A DNA stretch of 64,000 nt, taken from positions 1 through 64,000 of the forward strand of contig NZ_FNCP01000016.1 of the NCBI RefSeq assembly GCF_900100785.1, in the 5' to 3' direction. A program made the position numbers and the translations under genes. The notes beneath the pieces are model-generated. The model made no database searches and was not told where the DNA came from. It worked only from the letters and a program-made list of their open reading frames with translations. This stretch comes from Desulfosporosinus hippei DSM 8344 (GTDB lineage Bacteria > Bacillota > Desulfitobacteriia > Desulfitobacteriales > Desulfitobacteriaceae). Positions 45,442 through 53,119 of the stretch are shown in pieces (position 1 is the first letter of the stretch; each line of letters begins with the position of its first letter).

Positions 45442-46062
45442 ATGTGGATGCAAATTAGCTCAGGGAAAGGTCCTGTTGAATGTGAACTGGCAGTAGGTCT
45501 TTTCTTGAAAACAATACTGAAAGAAAGCAAAACTACAAGAGTCATTGATTCAGTAACCGGACATTACAACGGTACCTTTAAATCTGTTCTTATATCCATC
45601 GATCCGCAGGAATTTAAAGGTGATACTGACAGCACGAAGGGTACAATCCTCTGGATTTGTCAAAGCCCCTACAGGCCTAACCATCGAAGAAAGAATTGGT
45701 ATATTAATATTGAAGTATATCAATCGGCTGAAAGGTTCAACTTTAAGGAAAATGATGTAAAAATTGTCGCCATGCGAAGTTCCGGGCCGGGTGGCCAAAA
45801 TGTAAATAAAGTAGAAACGGCAGTCAGGGCGGTTCACATTCCCACTGGGCTAACAGTTACAGCCAGTGAGGAACGATCACAGTATATGAATAAAAAACTG
45901 GCTTTTGCCAGGTTGGCAAGTCTTATCGAGGGGAAAAATGAAGATAATAACAGTAGCCATAAAGAATCTTTGTGGAGGCAGCACAACCTGCTTACCAGAG
46001 GTAACCCCATGAGAGTTTATGAAGGCAAGGAGTTTAAGCCAATACTAATCCTGGATAATTGA
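45442..46062 (+). CDS. prfH: Peptide chain release factor-like protein PrfH
   Basis: The 206-residue product has the GGQ peptidyl-hydrolysis motif at 117-119 (RSSGPGGQNVNKVETAVRAV) and TASEERSQYMNKK, the class I release-factor catalytic domain. There is no codon-recognition domain 2. The first roughly 100 residues are distinctive for PrfH. PrfH is paired with RtcB in many bacteria; work on the pair points to rescue and repair of ribosomes cut in the 16S decoding centre. CGAGGAGG precedes the ATG. rtcB starts about 50 bases later. Confidence 0.92.
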   Translation: MWMQISSGKGPVECELAVGLFLKTILKESKTTRVIDSVTGHYNGTFKSVLISIDPQEFKGDTDSTKGTILWICQSPYRPNHRRKNWYINIEVYQSAERFNFKENDVKIVAMRSSGPGGQNVNKVETAVRAVHIPTGLTVTASEERSQYMNKKLAFARLASLIEGKNEDNNSSHKESLWRQHNLLTRGNPMRVYEGKEFKPILILDN

Positions 46063-46113
46063 TGAAGCTAGGTGACCAGGTTATTTAACATAGAAATGGA
46101 ACGGTGGATAAAA

Positions 46114-47322
46114 ATGATGCAAATAGAAGGGAAATATAATATAGCGAAGGTGTATACGGATATTCTGGAAGAAGGGGCTGCTTCACAGATTGAAACCCTT
46201 TGTAATCAGGAGTTTGTAAAGACGAGCAAAATCCGGATTATGCCTGATGTGCATGCCGGAGCTGGTTGCACAATTGGAACCACCATGACAATTGCGGATA
46301 AAGTAGTTCCTAACTTAGTGGGGGTAGATATCGGTTGCGGTATGGAAACTATCTCAATCAGCAACAAACGATTGGAACTGCAAAAGTTAGATAAGTTAAT
46401 TTATGAGAACATACCCTCAGGTTTTAAAGTGCGGAAGACACCCCATCGGTATAACGAACAAATTGATTTAACAGGGCTTCGTTGTCCTAAAGCAGTGCAA
46501 TTGGACAGAGCAGAAAAAAGTATTGGGACATTAGGTGGCGGCAATCATTTTATTGAAGTTAATAAGGATGAGACGGGCAGCTTATATGTTGTAGTTCATT
46601 CAGGGAGCCGCCACTTAGGACTTGAGGTGGCAAAATATTATCAAGATGCTGGGTATAAGCAGTTGAACCATAATGATAAATCAGATATGGAAGCACTCGT
46701 TGGCCGTTTAAAGTCTGAAGGCCGTGATAAGGAAATCCAGAAGGCCTTAAAGGAATTTAAAAATCAGGTGCTGACCGAAATTCCCTTTCCTCTTGCTTAT
46801 GTGACTGGGAGCCTGTTTGAAGACTATATTCATGATATGAAAATTGTCCAGCAGTTTGCAGTACTCAACCGGAAAGCCATGATTACGGAGATCGTGAAAG
46901 GAATGAAATTAGACGTAGTGGAGCAGTTTACTACGACTCATAATTACATTGACACCGACACGATGATCTTACGAAAAGGTGCCGTGTCCGCAAAGAAAGG
47001 AGAAAAACTATTAATTCCCATCAATATGAGGGATGGCAGCCTCATCTGTGTTGGCAAAGGCAATGAGGATTGGAACTTTTCTGCTCCTCATGGTGCAGGC
47101 AGGCTCATGAGCAGGACGATTGCCAAACAAAGTTTTACCCTTTCAGACTTTAAAAAACAGATGAAGGAGGTCTATACGACTTCTGTCAGTAAAGAAACCT
47201 TGGATGAGTGTCCCATGGCTTATAAGACAATGGATGACATCGTAAAGCATATTGGCCCAACAGCGGATATTGTGAAAGTTATTCAGCCGATTTATAACTT
47301 TAAGGCTGGAGAAGAGAATTAA
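46114..47322 (+). CDS. rtcB: RNA-splicing ligase RtcB (PrfH-linked type)
   Basis: The 402-residue product has the RtcB motifs in order: MPDVHAGAGCTIG near 43, GVDIGCGMET with metal ligands Asp72 and Cys75, GTLGGGNHFIEV, VVHSGSRHLGLEV, and the guanylylated His in SAPHGAGRLMSR near 330. It joins a 2',3'-cyclic- or 3'-phosphate RNA end to a 5'-OH end with GTP and Mn2+. Length and gene order suggest the RtcB2 form linked to PrfH. ATG 46114 is preceded by CGGTGG; the frame is open back to 46072. It is the last gene of the RNA-repair island; no archease or RtcA is present in the window. Confidence 0.94.
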   Translation: MMQIEGKYNIAKVYTDILEEGAASQIETLCNQEFVKTSKIRIMPDVHAGAGCTIGTTMTIADKVVPNLVGVDIGCGMETISISNKRLELQKLDKLIYENIPSGFKVRKTPHRYNEQIDLTGLRCPKAVQLDRAEKSIGTLGGGNHFIEVNKDETGSLYVVVHSGSRHLGLEVAKYYQDAGYKQLNHNDKSDMEALVGRLKSEGRDKEIQKALKEFKNQVLTEIPFPLAYVTGSLFEDYIHDMKIVQQFAVLNRKAMITEIVKGMKLDVVEQFTTTHNYIDTDTMILRKGAVSAKKGEKLLIPINMRDGSLICVGKGNEDWNFSAPHGAGRLMSRTIAKQSFTLSDFKKQMKEVYTTSVSKETLDECPMAYKTMDDIVKHIGPTADIVKVIQPIYNFKAGEEN

Positions 47323-47398
47323 GAAAGATATTCAGACCATCATTTATATGTATTGTGATAGATATATGCAAGCTGTCAAGCTGTGTGGAGTGGAGATG

Positions 47399-47456
47399 GT
47401 ATACAAACCTCCTTTTAGATAGAATAAAAAGCACCCAAAATTGAGTGTTTGTATAC
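47399..47456. repeat. Inverted repeat upstream of the Hol-Tox gene
   Basis: GTATACAAAC (47399-47408) and GTTTGTATAC (47447-47456) are exact complements. AAAAAGCACCCAAAA between them matches the hairpin strand of the first Hol-Tox locus. This is where a type I antitoxin RNA would be expected. Confidence 0.5.
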
Positions 47457-47523
47457 TATAATTTATTCGTAACAGAAAAAGGCTTGCAGGGCGGTCGGCA
47501 TTCCTCCGAAGGGTGGTGATGCT

Positions 47524-47612
47524 ATGGAAGTATACCAGACTTTGATGCTGATGATTTGATTTCATTTGCAACATTGATAGTGTTAATACTTTCATTCCAT
47601 AAACGAAAATAA
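47524..47612 (+). pseudogene. Hol-Tox-type small toxin gene broken by a 5-bp tandem duplication
   Basis: ATG 47524 after AAGGGTGGTG encodes MEVYQTLMLMI and then meets TGA. Removing one copy of the duplicated TGATT (within ATGATTTGATTTCA) restores MEVYQTLMLMISFATLIVLI plus LSFHKRK, a complete 27-residue holin-like (Hol-Tox/TxpA-like) toxin. The downstream hairpin AATAAACCG...CGGTCTATT matches that after the 28.8-kb locus. As it stands, only an 11-residue peptide is made. Confidence 0.7.
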
Positions 47613-47687
47613 ACCGCCTCACAACAAAGGTTCGGTCTATTCCGCACTTTTGACGCCGACCACTCTAATAAATCAGTTTATCATTAA

Positions 47688-47719
47688 AAAATGACTACGT
47701 CTCAATACGTGGTCATTTT
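47688..47719. terminator. Hairpin downstream of the Hol-Tox locus
   Basis: AAAATGACTACGT (47688-47700) pairs with 47707-47719 with one G-T pair; T residues follow on the plus strand. Confidence 0.6.
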
Positions 47720-47760
47720 CATGTGCGTTCCAAGGGATAGCGCGTTACTACCCAAAATCT

Positions 47761-47890
47761 TTGACTAATGGTGCCTTCAGAACCTACCATGATGCAGTAG
47801 GCTTTCCTCAGATTGTTTCACACTTGTGTGAAGAACCCTGTCGAACTGTCTGTCCGAGACGAGAAAAGGATGGAGCGATATCAACCAGTA
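47761..47890 (+). pseudogene. Fragment of an Fe-S/flavin oxidoreductase gene
   Basis: The frame reads TYHDAVGFPQIVSHLCEEPC, then RTVCPRREKDGAI, an N-terminal cysteine motif typical of GltD-like or ferredoxin-fused oxidoreductases. The sequence loses similarity on both sides and ends in a stop near 47949. No start or ribosome site is plausible. Confidence 0.5.
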
Positions 47891-47949
47891 ACGCTTCGGC
47901 GAGAAAGTGGCACAGCTGGAAAGTCCGTTGCGCCATCTATTTTTGTTAA

Positions 47950-48010
47950 CCTTTTTGTTGACGATGGAACAAAATCATGATACATTATTGTTACACCGTC
48001 AACAAAAAGG
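47950..48010 (+). promoter_or_regulatory. marR-type promoter with split operator
   Basis: TTGACG (47958-47963) and TACATT (47981-47986) are 17 bases apart. A perfect 14-bp inverted repeat, CCTTTTTGTTGACG (47950-47963) and CGTCAACAAAAAGG (47997-48010), brackets the promoter; the left arm covers the -35 and the right arm covers the start region and ribosome site. Autoregulation by the MarR protein is likely. Confidence 0.75.
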
Positions 48011-48019
48011 AGAGACCAC

Positions 48020-48481
48020 ATGAATCAAGCGCTGAGAATCTTAGACATTTTTATGAAAATACAGGAGAACTCGGACTTACTCCAACATAAACAAGAGGGA
48101 CTATTGGCTGAACTCAGCTTTGCGGAAGTCCACTGTATTGACTGGATTGGTATGATTGACCATCCGAATGTCACAAAAATTTCCGAAAAGATGGGCCTGA
48201 CGCGGGGAGGCATCAGCAGAATCAGCAAAAGGTTACTAGGTAAGGGCTTAATAGAGAGCTACCAGGAGCCGGACAATAACAAAGAAATTTATTTTCAACT
48301 GACTGAGCGCGGAAAGACTGTCTATGACCAGCATAAAAAAATTCATAACAAAGCCAGACAAGAGTGGTTGGCCTTTTTAGAACACTACAGCGACGATGAG
48401 CAAGCTACATTATTACGGTTCTTTACAGAAATTAGCGCTCTATTTGACAGTGAATTGGCTGATCAGATAGAAGAAAATTAA
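48020..48481 (+). CDS. MarR-family transcriptional regulator
   Basis: The 153-residue product has the MarR winged helix (NVTKISEKMGLTRGGISRISKRL, then GLIESYQEPDNNKEIYFQLTERG). Conserved helices at both ends form the dimer interface. AAGGAGAG precedes the ATG and lies within the operator arm. The next genes on the strand are Fe-S proteins, so it may control their redox function. Confidence 0.9.
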   Translation: MNQALRILDIFMKIQENSDLLQHKQEGLLAELSFAEVHCIDWIGMIDHPNVTKISEKMGLTRGGISRISKRLLGKGLIESYQEPDNNKEIYFQLTERGKTVYDQHKKIHNKARQEWLAFLEHYSDDEQATLLRFFTEISALFDSELADQIEEN

Positions 48482-48539
48482 TGCTGTTTCATGAGATAAA
48501 ATGGCGCTATGATAACGCGCCAATATTGGAGGTAGATAA

Positions 48540-49155
48540 GTGGCAGAGAATATTTCAACCGTATTGCTGACTATCTTTTTTGTATTATTGAGTGTTTTAT
48601 ACGGCAGATTCTTCTGTGGCAGAATATGTCCCATCGGACTTATGCAAGACTTGCTGAATAAGATACCATTTCCGAAAAAGATTTTCTCTTTCAAAGGGGA
48701 TAAGTACTTAAGGTATTTGAAATATGTCTTACTAATCTTGATGGTAGCCGCCAATCTGTTCGGTTACGCTACCGCTTCTCATGAAACGCAACCATTTAAT
48801 GCGGGCTTAGCAATCGGGTGGGCTGGGTTTGCCCTGTTGTGTATTGTTATTAGTCCGTCCGCTGTGCAAATATCTTTGCCCTGCGGGCCTAATCCTTGGT
48901 TGGTGTAATCGGCTGCCTTTCGGCCAATACAAGGTCAATCAGGATCACTGCACCCAATGCGGATTATGTCTGAATGTTTGTAAAATGGATATTGAACCCT
49001 ATAAAACACCGAACCACATAGAATGCATCCGTTGCGGCAAATGCAAAAAGAATTGCCCGACCAAAGCCATAACATCGTTATTTTTGAACCCCAGTGCTGA
49101 TAGCCGGAACGCTAAGATCAAAACCACAGCGAGAGTCATTGAATCCGAGAAGTAA
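48540..49155 (+). pseudogene. NapH/4Fe-4S membrane protein gene with a frameshift
   Basis: From GTG 48540 (after GGAGG) the frame encodes two membrane helices and the first FCGRICPIGLMQD motif, then shifts near 48845-48860. The other frame supplies the matching second motif RPLCKYLCPAGLILGW and two 4Fe-4S clusters (CTQCGLCLNVCKMD and CIRCGKCKKNCPTKA). A one-base change near GTTATTAGTCCGTCCG would restore one chain of about 205 residues, ending at TAA 49155. It could be a real frameshift or a sequencing error. Confidence 0.75.
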
Positions 49156-49202
49156 GCCATTAGTAAAGAGAGCGATCCTGGATTAAAGAAAGAAGGGGCA
49201 AA

Positions 49203-49487
49203 ATGCTAAAGAATATACTGTCTCGTCTCACCAAGAATGCAGAAGAGAAGCCAAAAACAAATCCAGTCACAGCTCTCTATCAGTATCAGATTAACGCTGA
49301 GGAATGCCGGAGCTGCGACCGATGTAGAAAAGTCTGCAAGGTCGGGGCGATCAGCGGAGAACGTGGCCAAGCAGCCTATGTGATCGATGAAGAAAAGTGC
49401 ATAAAATGCGGAACCTGTGTGAAATGGTGCAAGTATAAGGCAATACAAAGGTTGGATATTAACAAGGACAGGCCATTAACGGATTAA
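49203..49487 (+). CDS. Two-cluster 4Fe-4S ferredoxin-like protein
   Basis: The 94-residue product carries CRSCDRCRKVCKVGAI near 35 and CIKCGTCVKWCKYKAI near 66, each CxxCxxCxxxC but without the usual proline after the last cysteine. A basic N-terminal segment of about 25 residues precedes them. It probably transfers electrons with the neighbouring NapH-like protein, with which it shares strand and spacing (47 bases). AAGGGGC precedes the ATG. Confidence 0.85.
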   Translation: MLKNILSRLTKNAEEKPKTNPVTALYQYQINAEECRSCDRCRKVCKVGAISGERGQAAYVIDEEKCIKCGTCVKWCKYKAIQRLDINKDRPLTD

Positions 49488-49515
49488 CAAATACGAAAAA
49501 TGAAAACAATAAATG

Positions 49516-49558
49516 TGCCTAGCCCGAATTGGACAGCGCAGTTCAATTGGGCTAGGCA
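49516..49558 (+). terminator. Terminator after the ferredoxin gene
   Basis: TGCCTAGCCC-AATTG arms (49516-49531 with 49543-49558) pair with one bulge. Confidence 0.7.
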
Positions 49559-49711
49559 TTAAATATTTATAATATAACATGTGCTTTACATAAAGGTTGG
49601 AAATATAAGGCCTAAAAATTATCTCAAAGAGGATTATGGAAAAACATAAAGAATTTGTTAGTAAAGAAAGGTACTCCTGGGAGACAAGAATTGAGAGGAG
49701 ATAATCAATTC

Positions 49712-51565
49712 ATGAAACTAACTAAAAAGGCCTTAGCATCATTCACTATTTCCAGTTTAGCACTTATGATAGTTCCTTTAAGTGCTTTTGCTGAGAGTGC
49801 AGTACCAACCCGCTTAGCAGGTACCACAGCTGCAAAAACTGCAGTGGCAATTGCTGAGCAAACCGGTTGGACCGGCACAGCAATTTTGGCCTCTTCAACT
49901 TCTTATGGTATGGTTGACGCTCTGACTGCCGGACCCCTCGCTTCCTACTTAAATGCTCCTATTCTTCTCACAGGAGCTGGTGCCCTGGATTCTGATACCA
50001 AAGCAGAACTTAATAAACTCGCCGTAAAAACAGTTTATGTGACAAGTGGAACGGCTGTAATCAGCCAGACAGTTCTCAATGAGCTGACAGATATGGGGAT
50101 TACTGTTGTACCTCTGGGTGGTGCCGATCAATACGAAACATCCGTCAATATCGCTAAAAGAATGGTTGGAGTCACTAAAGTTGCTGTTGCTAACGGCCTG
50201 CAGGATGCTATTTCCATCGCTGCAATTGCTGCTGCTGACAATGAGCCGATTCTCTTAACTGACAAAAATGCACTTCCTGCCTGTGTAGGAGCGTACTTGG
50301 CGGAGAACCCCAGCATTACATCAAGTGATGTTATTGGGGGAACAGGCGTCATTAGTGAAAATGTCAAAGCACTCCTTCCCAATGCAACCAGACATGCCGG
50401 AAAAACGGCCTACGATACTAATTATCAAGTCATTCAAGACTTCGAAGCTTCTCTCACTTATGGTAATATCTACATAGCTAATGGTGAAACGGGGATTGAC
50501 GCCCTTGCCGGGGCTCCTCTGGCAGCTAAAACCAGTTCTGCCATTGTACTTACAGACGGAACCTTTCCAGCAGTAGGGAATTTTATAAAAGATAAACTCG
50601 ATGACAGCAGCTTTGTTACAGCTATCGGAGGGGAAGCTGTTGTCCCTGAAACCCTGAGGGCTGGGCTTAATGTCGGGAGTGTTGATCCCAAGGCAGCGGT
50701 GGTTGACTGGGCAGTCAAAGTCAATGGTGAATCAATTTTGATTCAGGATCTTGAGACTCGTCTGGCTGTTGCGCAAGATGTCTTGGAGAAACAAGGCATG
50801 AGATTTGATTCAGACCAGGGGCGGAAGGCTTTACCCCTGCTTAAAAGCCAGTTGCTGGATCGTATGGTCGAAAGCAGGCTCATCTCCCAAGAGATGACAA
50901 AGCAACAACTTACAGCGGATGATCCATTAGTGAAAACCAAGGTAGAAGAGACAAAGAAGTTTATGGGTGATGTTACATTTTACGACGCTCTAGACAGTGG
51001 AGGTATAACGGAACTGGACTTAAGGAACTCCATAGCTCTATACTCGAAAATAACAGCGGACGTTAAGGTCAGTGAAAATGAAGTAAAGTCGTTTTATGAG
51101 GAAAATAGTGCCTATTTTAGTCAGTCTGAAACTGTAACAGCCAGCCATATTTTACTTGAATGTGAAGATGAAGCCAAAGAAATTATTGCCCAACTTAATG
51201 CCGGGGCGGATTTCGCCACTCTCGCCAGAGAAAAGTCCATAGATCCTAGTGCAAAAGATTCCGGCGGGTATCTCGGGTCCTTTACAAGGGGACAAATGGT
51301 TCCCGAATTTGAGTCAGCTGCGTTTGCACAAAAAGTGGGTACATTTTCAGAAAACCCTGTGGAAACAGCTTTTGGTTATCATGTAATCCTGGTTAAAGCA
51401 CATACGCCGGTAACCCTCCCAGCTTATGATGAAGTGAAAACTAAAGCAGAGGAACTTTTGTCGAACCAGATGAAAATTGAGAAGTATGATACGTTTTGGG
51501 ATAATCTGCTGAAGCAGTCAGAAATAGAATATGCTCCAGGTTATAATCCGCCAAACTATGACTAA
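49712..51565 (+). CDS. CWB2 cell-wall-binding protein fused to SurA/PrsA-type PPIC foldase
   Basis: The 617-residue product has a signal peptide (MKLTKKALASFTISSLALMI, cleavage near AFA-ES). Residues about 33-335 contain three CWB2 repeats (RLAGTTAAKTAVAIAEQ, YVTSGTAVISQTVL, VIGGTGVISENV). Residues about 345-480 resemble the SurA N-terminal helical region, and about 485-585 form a parvulin PPIase (ASHILLECEDEAKEI, SGGYLGSFTRGQMVPEFE, TAFGYHVILV). Such a chain would hold a prolyl isomerase/chaperone in the cell wall by CWB2 binding, in contrast to lipid-anchored PrsA. ATG 49712 follows GAGAGGAG; the in-frame start at 49655 has no site. Confidence 0.88.
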   Translation: MKLTKKALASFTISSLALMIVPLSAFAESAVPTRLAGTTAAKTAVAIAEQTGWTGTAILASSTSYGMVDALTAGPLASYLNAPILLTGAGALDSDTKAELNKLAVKTVYVTSGTAVISQTVLNELTDMGITVVPLGGADQYETSVNIAKRMVGVTKVAVANGLQDAISIAAIAAADNEPILLTDKNALPACVGAYLAENPSITSSDVIGGTGVISENVKALLPNATRHAGKTAYDTNYQVIQDFEASLTYGNIYIANGETGIDALAGAPLAAKTSSAIVLTDGTFPAVGNFIKDKLDDSSFVTAIGGEAVVPETLRAGLNVGSVDPKAAVVDWAVKVNGESILIQDLETRLAVAQDVLEKQGMRFDSDQGRKALPLLKSQLLDRMVESRLISQEMTKQQLTADDPLVKTKVEETKKFMGDVTFYDALDSGGITELDLRNSIALYSKITADVKVSENEVKSFYEENSAYFSQSETVTASHILLECEDEAKEIIAQLNAGADFATLAREKSIDPSAKDSGGYLGSFTRGQMVPEFESAAFAQKVGTFSENPVETAFGYHVILVKAHTPVTLPAYDEVKTKAEELLSNQMKIEKYDTFWDNLLKQSEIEYAPGYNPPNYD

Positions 51566-51609
51566 CCCATTATAGAAATAAGTGAAACCCTACATGAGGA
51601 GTGATTCAT

Positions 51610-52512
51610 TTGAAATACACCGGCACCATTTATCGCCCGCCCTTTGAGGCAAAATCCTTACTGCTGCAGGTCACTTCGGGGTGCAGCCATAACCAGTGCA
51701 GCTTTTGCAGCATGTATCAGGATGTTCCCTTCCAAATCGAAACCCTTGAGCAAATTGAAGCAGACTTGAAGGAAGCACGCCACAATTATCCCTATGTGCA
51801 GCGCATCTTCCTGGTCAATGGAGACCCCTTCGCCTTAAGCGCCGACAAGCTCAAAGCCATAGGGCAAAAAATCCATGAGATTTTACCTGAGGTCGAAACC
51901 ATCGCCATGTATGCCTCTATTAATAATATAATCAATAAAACCGATGAAGAACTGAAGGAATTGCGGAACTTAAGAATCAACGACCTTAACATCGGGGTAG
52001 AATCTGGTTTGCCTGAGGTTCTCGAATGTTTTAATAAGGGATTCACCCTAGAGGAAGCCAAAAGACAATTAAGGCGTCTGCAAGTTGCCGGCATCGACTA
52101 TAGCGTAAATATCATCCTGGGGGGAGCCGGTGGGGGTAAGGGTTTACAGCATGCACAGGCCAGCAGTCAACTGCTTAACGAAATTAAACCCCGACTCATC
52201 TTCGTCGGGGGTTTACACCTGGAACCCGGAACCAGAATGGAGGAACTCATCCAGAGCGGAGCATTTACCGAAAGCACCCTTCGTGAAACCATTGATGAAG
52301 AAGCAGCCATGTTAGGCATGCTCAACCTGGAGAACACGATTTTCTACGGCTTGCATCCCTCCAACGCCGTACCGGTTTATGGCCATCTTCCGGAAGACAA
52401 GCAGGACCTGCTTGCAGCGTTGCAGGATGGCTTAAACTCCATAAGCAAGGACTACTTGGATTCGGCGCACCTAAAAAAGGGGCCGGAAGGTAACTTAAGC
52501 CTTAGATTATAA
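51610..52512 (+). CDS. Radical SAM protein
   Basis: The roughly 300-residue product has the SAM-cluster motif CSHNQCSFC (CxxxxCxxC spacing) near residue 26, followed by MYQDVPF. The middle has NIGVESGLPEVLECFNKGFT and a glycine-rich VNIILGGAGGGKG. It resembles the YgiQ/HemN-like oxidoreductases of unknown substrate. I chose TTG 51610, because GAGGAG (51597-51602) lies seven bases before it and overlaps the alternative GTG 51601. It lies 44 bases after the CWB2-PPIC gene. Confidence 0.82.
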   Translation: MKYTGTIYRPPFEAKSLLLQVTSGCSHNQCSFCSMYQDVPFQIETLEQIEADLKEARHNYPYVQRIFLVNGDPFALSADKLKAIGQKIHEILPEVETIAMYASINNIINKTDEELKELRNLRINDLNIGVESGLPEVLECFNKGFTLEEAKRQLRRLQVAGIDYSVNIILGGAGGGKGLQHAQASSQLLNEIKPRLIFVGGLHLEPGTRMEELIQSGAFTESTLRETIDEEAAMLGMLNLENTIFYGLHPSNAVPVYGHLPEDKQDLLAALQDGLNSISKDYLDSAHLKKGPEGNLSLRL

Positions 52513-52515
52513 CTG

Positions 52516-52788
52516 ATGGTTTTCCTCGTAAACGCTGCTGTCAAACTGGATACGGTTTATGACTTGCCAGGACAAACCCAATATCTAACCTGGCCTCCGC
52601 ATAGTAATGTCAATGTTTCAGCCGATGTACTGGAAGACTGGATTGGTAAATATGAAAACGATTCATTCTATCAATGGGCGATTGTGCTCAAGGAAAATGG
52701 ACAAGAGCCTATAGGAAGCATTAGCATTGTTAGAATGGATGAACGCATTGCAATGGTTCATGTCGGCTATTGTATAGGGAAACGATGA
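52516..52788 (+). pseudogene. GNAT acetyltransferase gene, truncated
   Basis: The frame reads a RimJ/RimL-type GNAT core (YLTWPPHSNVNVSADVLEDW, YQWAIVLKENGQEPIGSISI, MVHVGYCIGKR) and then hits TGA where family members have GKRWW. Translation after the stop reads WRGEIAVLNG before decaying. The N-terminal 20 residues do not look like the family either. It is a remnant of about 90 codons out of 170-180. Confidence 0.65.
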
Positions 52789-53119
52789 TGGAGGGGTGAG
52801 ATAGCAGTCTTAAATGGGAGTCCCCTGAACAAATTGCTTGGTAGCATTTATTTTATATAGTAGTTTTGAGTATTAGGGGCACCTGTAAAATTAAGCAGGT
52901 GCTTTTACTCTTTAGATAATTTCAGGACTTATAGTTTCCGTAAATACATGGAATTAAAATAATTAATCTCAATGGTCTTTTCATTGGAATCGGTTATGTT
53001 AAAGGGTTTGATGGCATAAATAGCGAATTTCTATTTAGTCTGCAAGAAGGTTTAAACCGTGCGAAGACAGTGTCTTCGTATAAAGCATTCTCACAGTCAT
53101 GTCAAAGGAGTTTATGTAA
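52789..53119. other. Intergenic stretch of about 330 bases
   Basis: Contains the hairpin at 52879-52902 and a short palindrome CGAAGACA-G-TGTCTTCG (53062-53078) in the kinase leader. Nothing else recognised. Confidence 0.5.
52879..52902 (+). terminator. Terminator before the PAS kinase gene
   Basis: GCACCTG (52879-52885) pairs with CAGGTGC (52896-52902), followed by TTTTACTCTTT. Confidence 0.7.

Larger units (their letters stand above)
47323..48019. other. Intergenic gap with toxin and enzyme relics
   Basis: About 700 bases holding a broken Hol-Tox locus (47399-47640), a hairpin terminator (47688-47719), a fragment of an Fe-S/flavin oxidoreductase gene (47761-47890) and the marR-type promoter with split operator (47950-48010). 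Confidence 0.6.
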
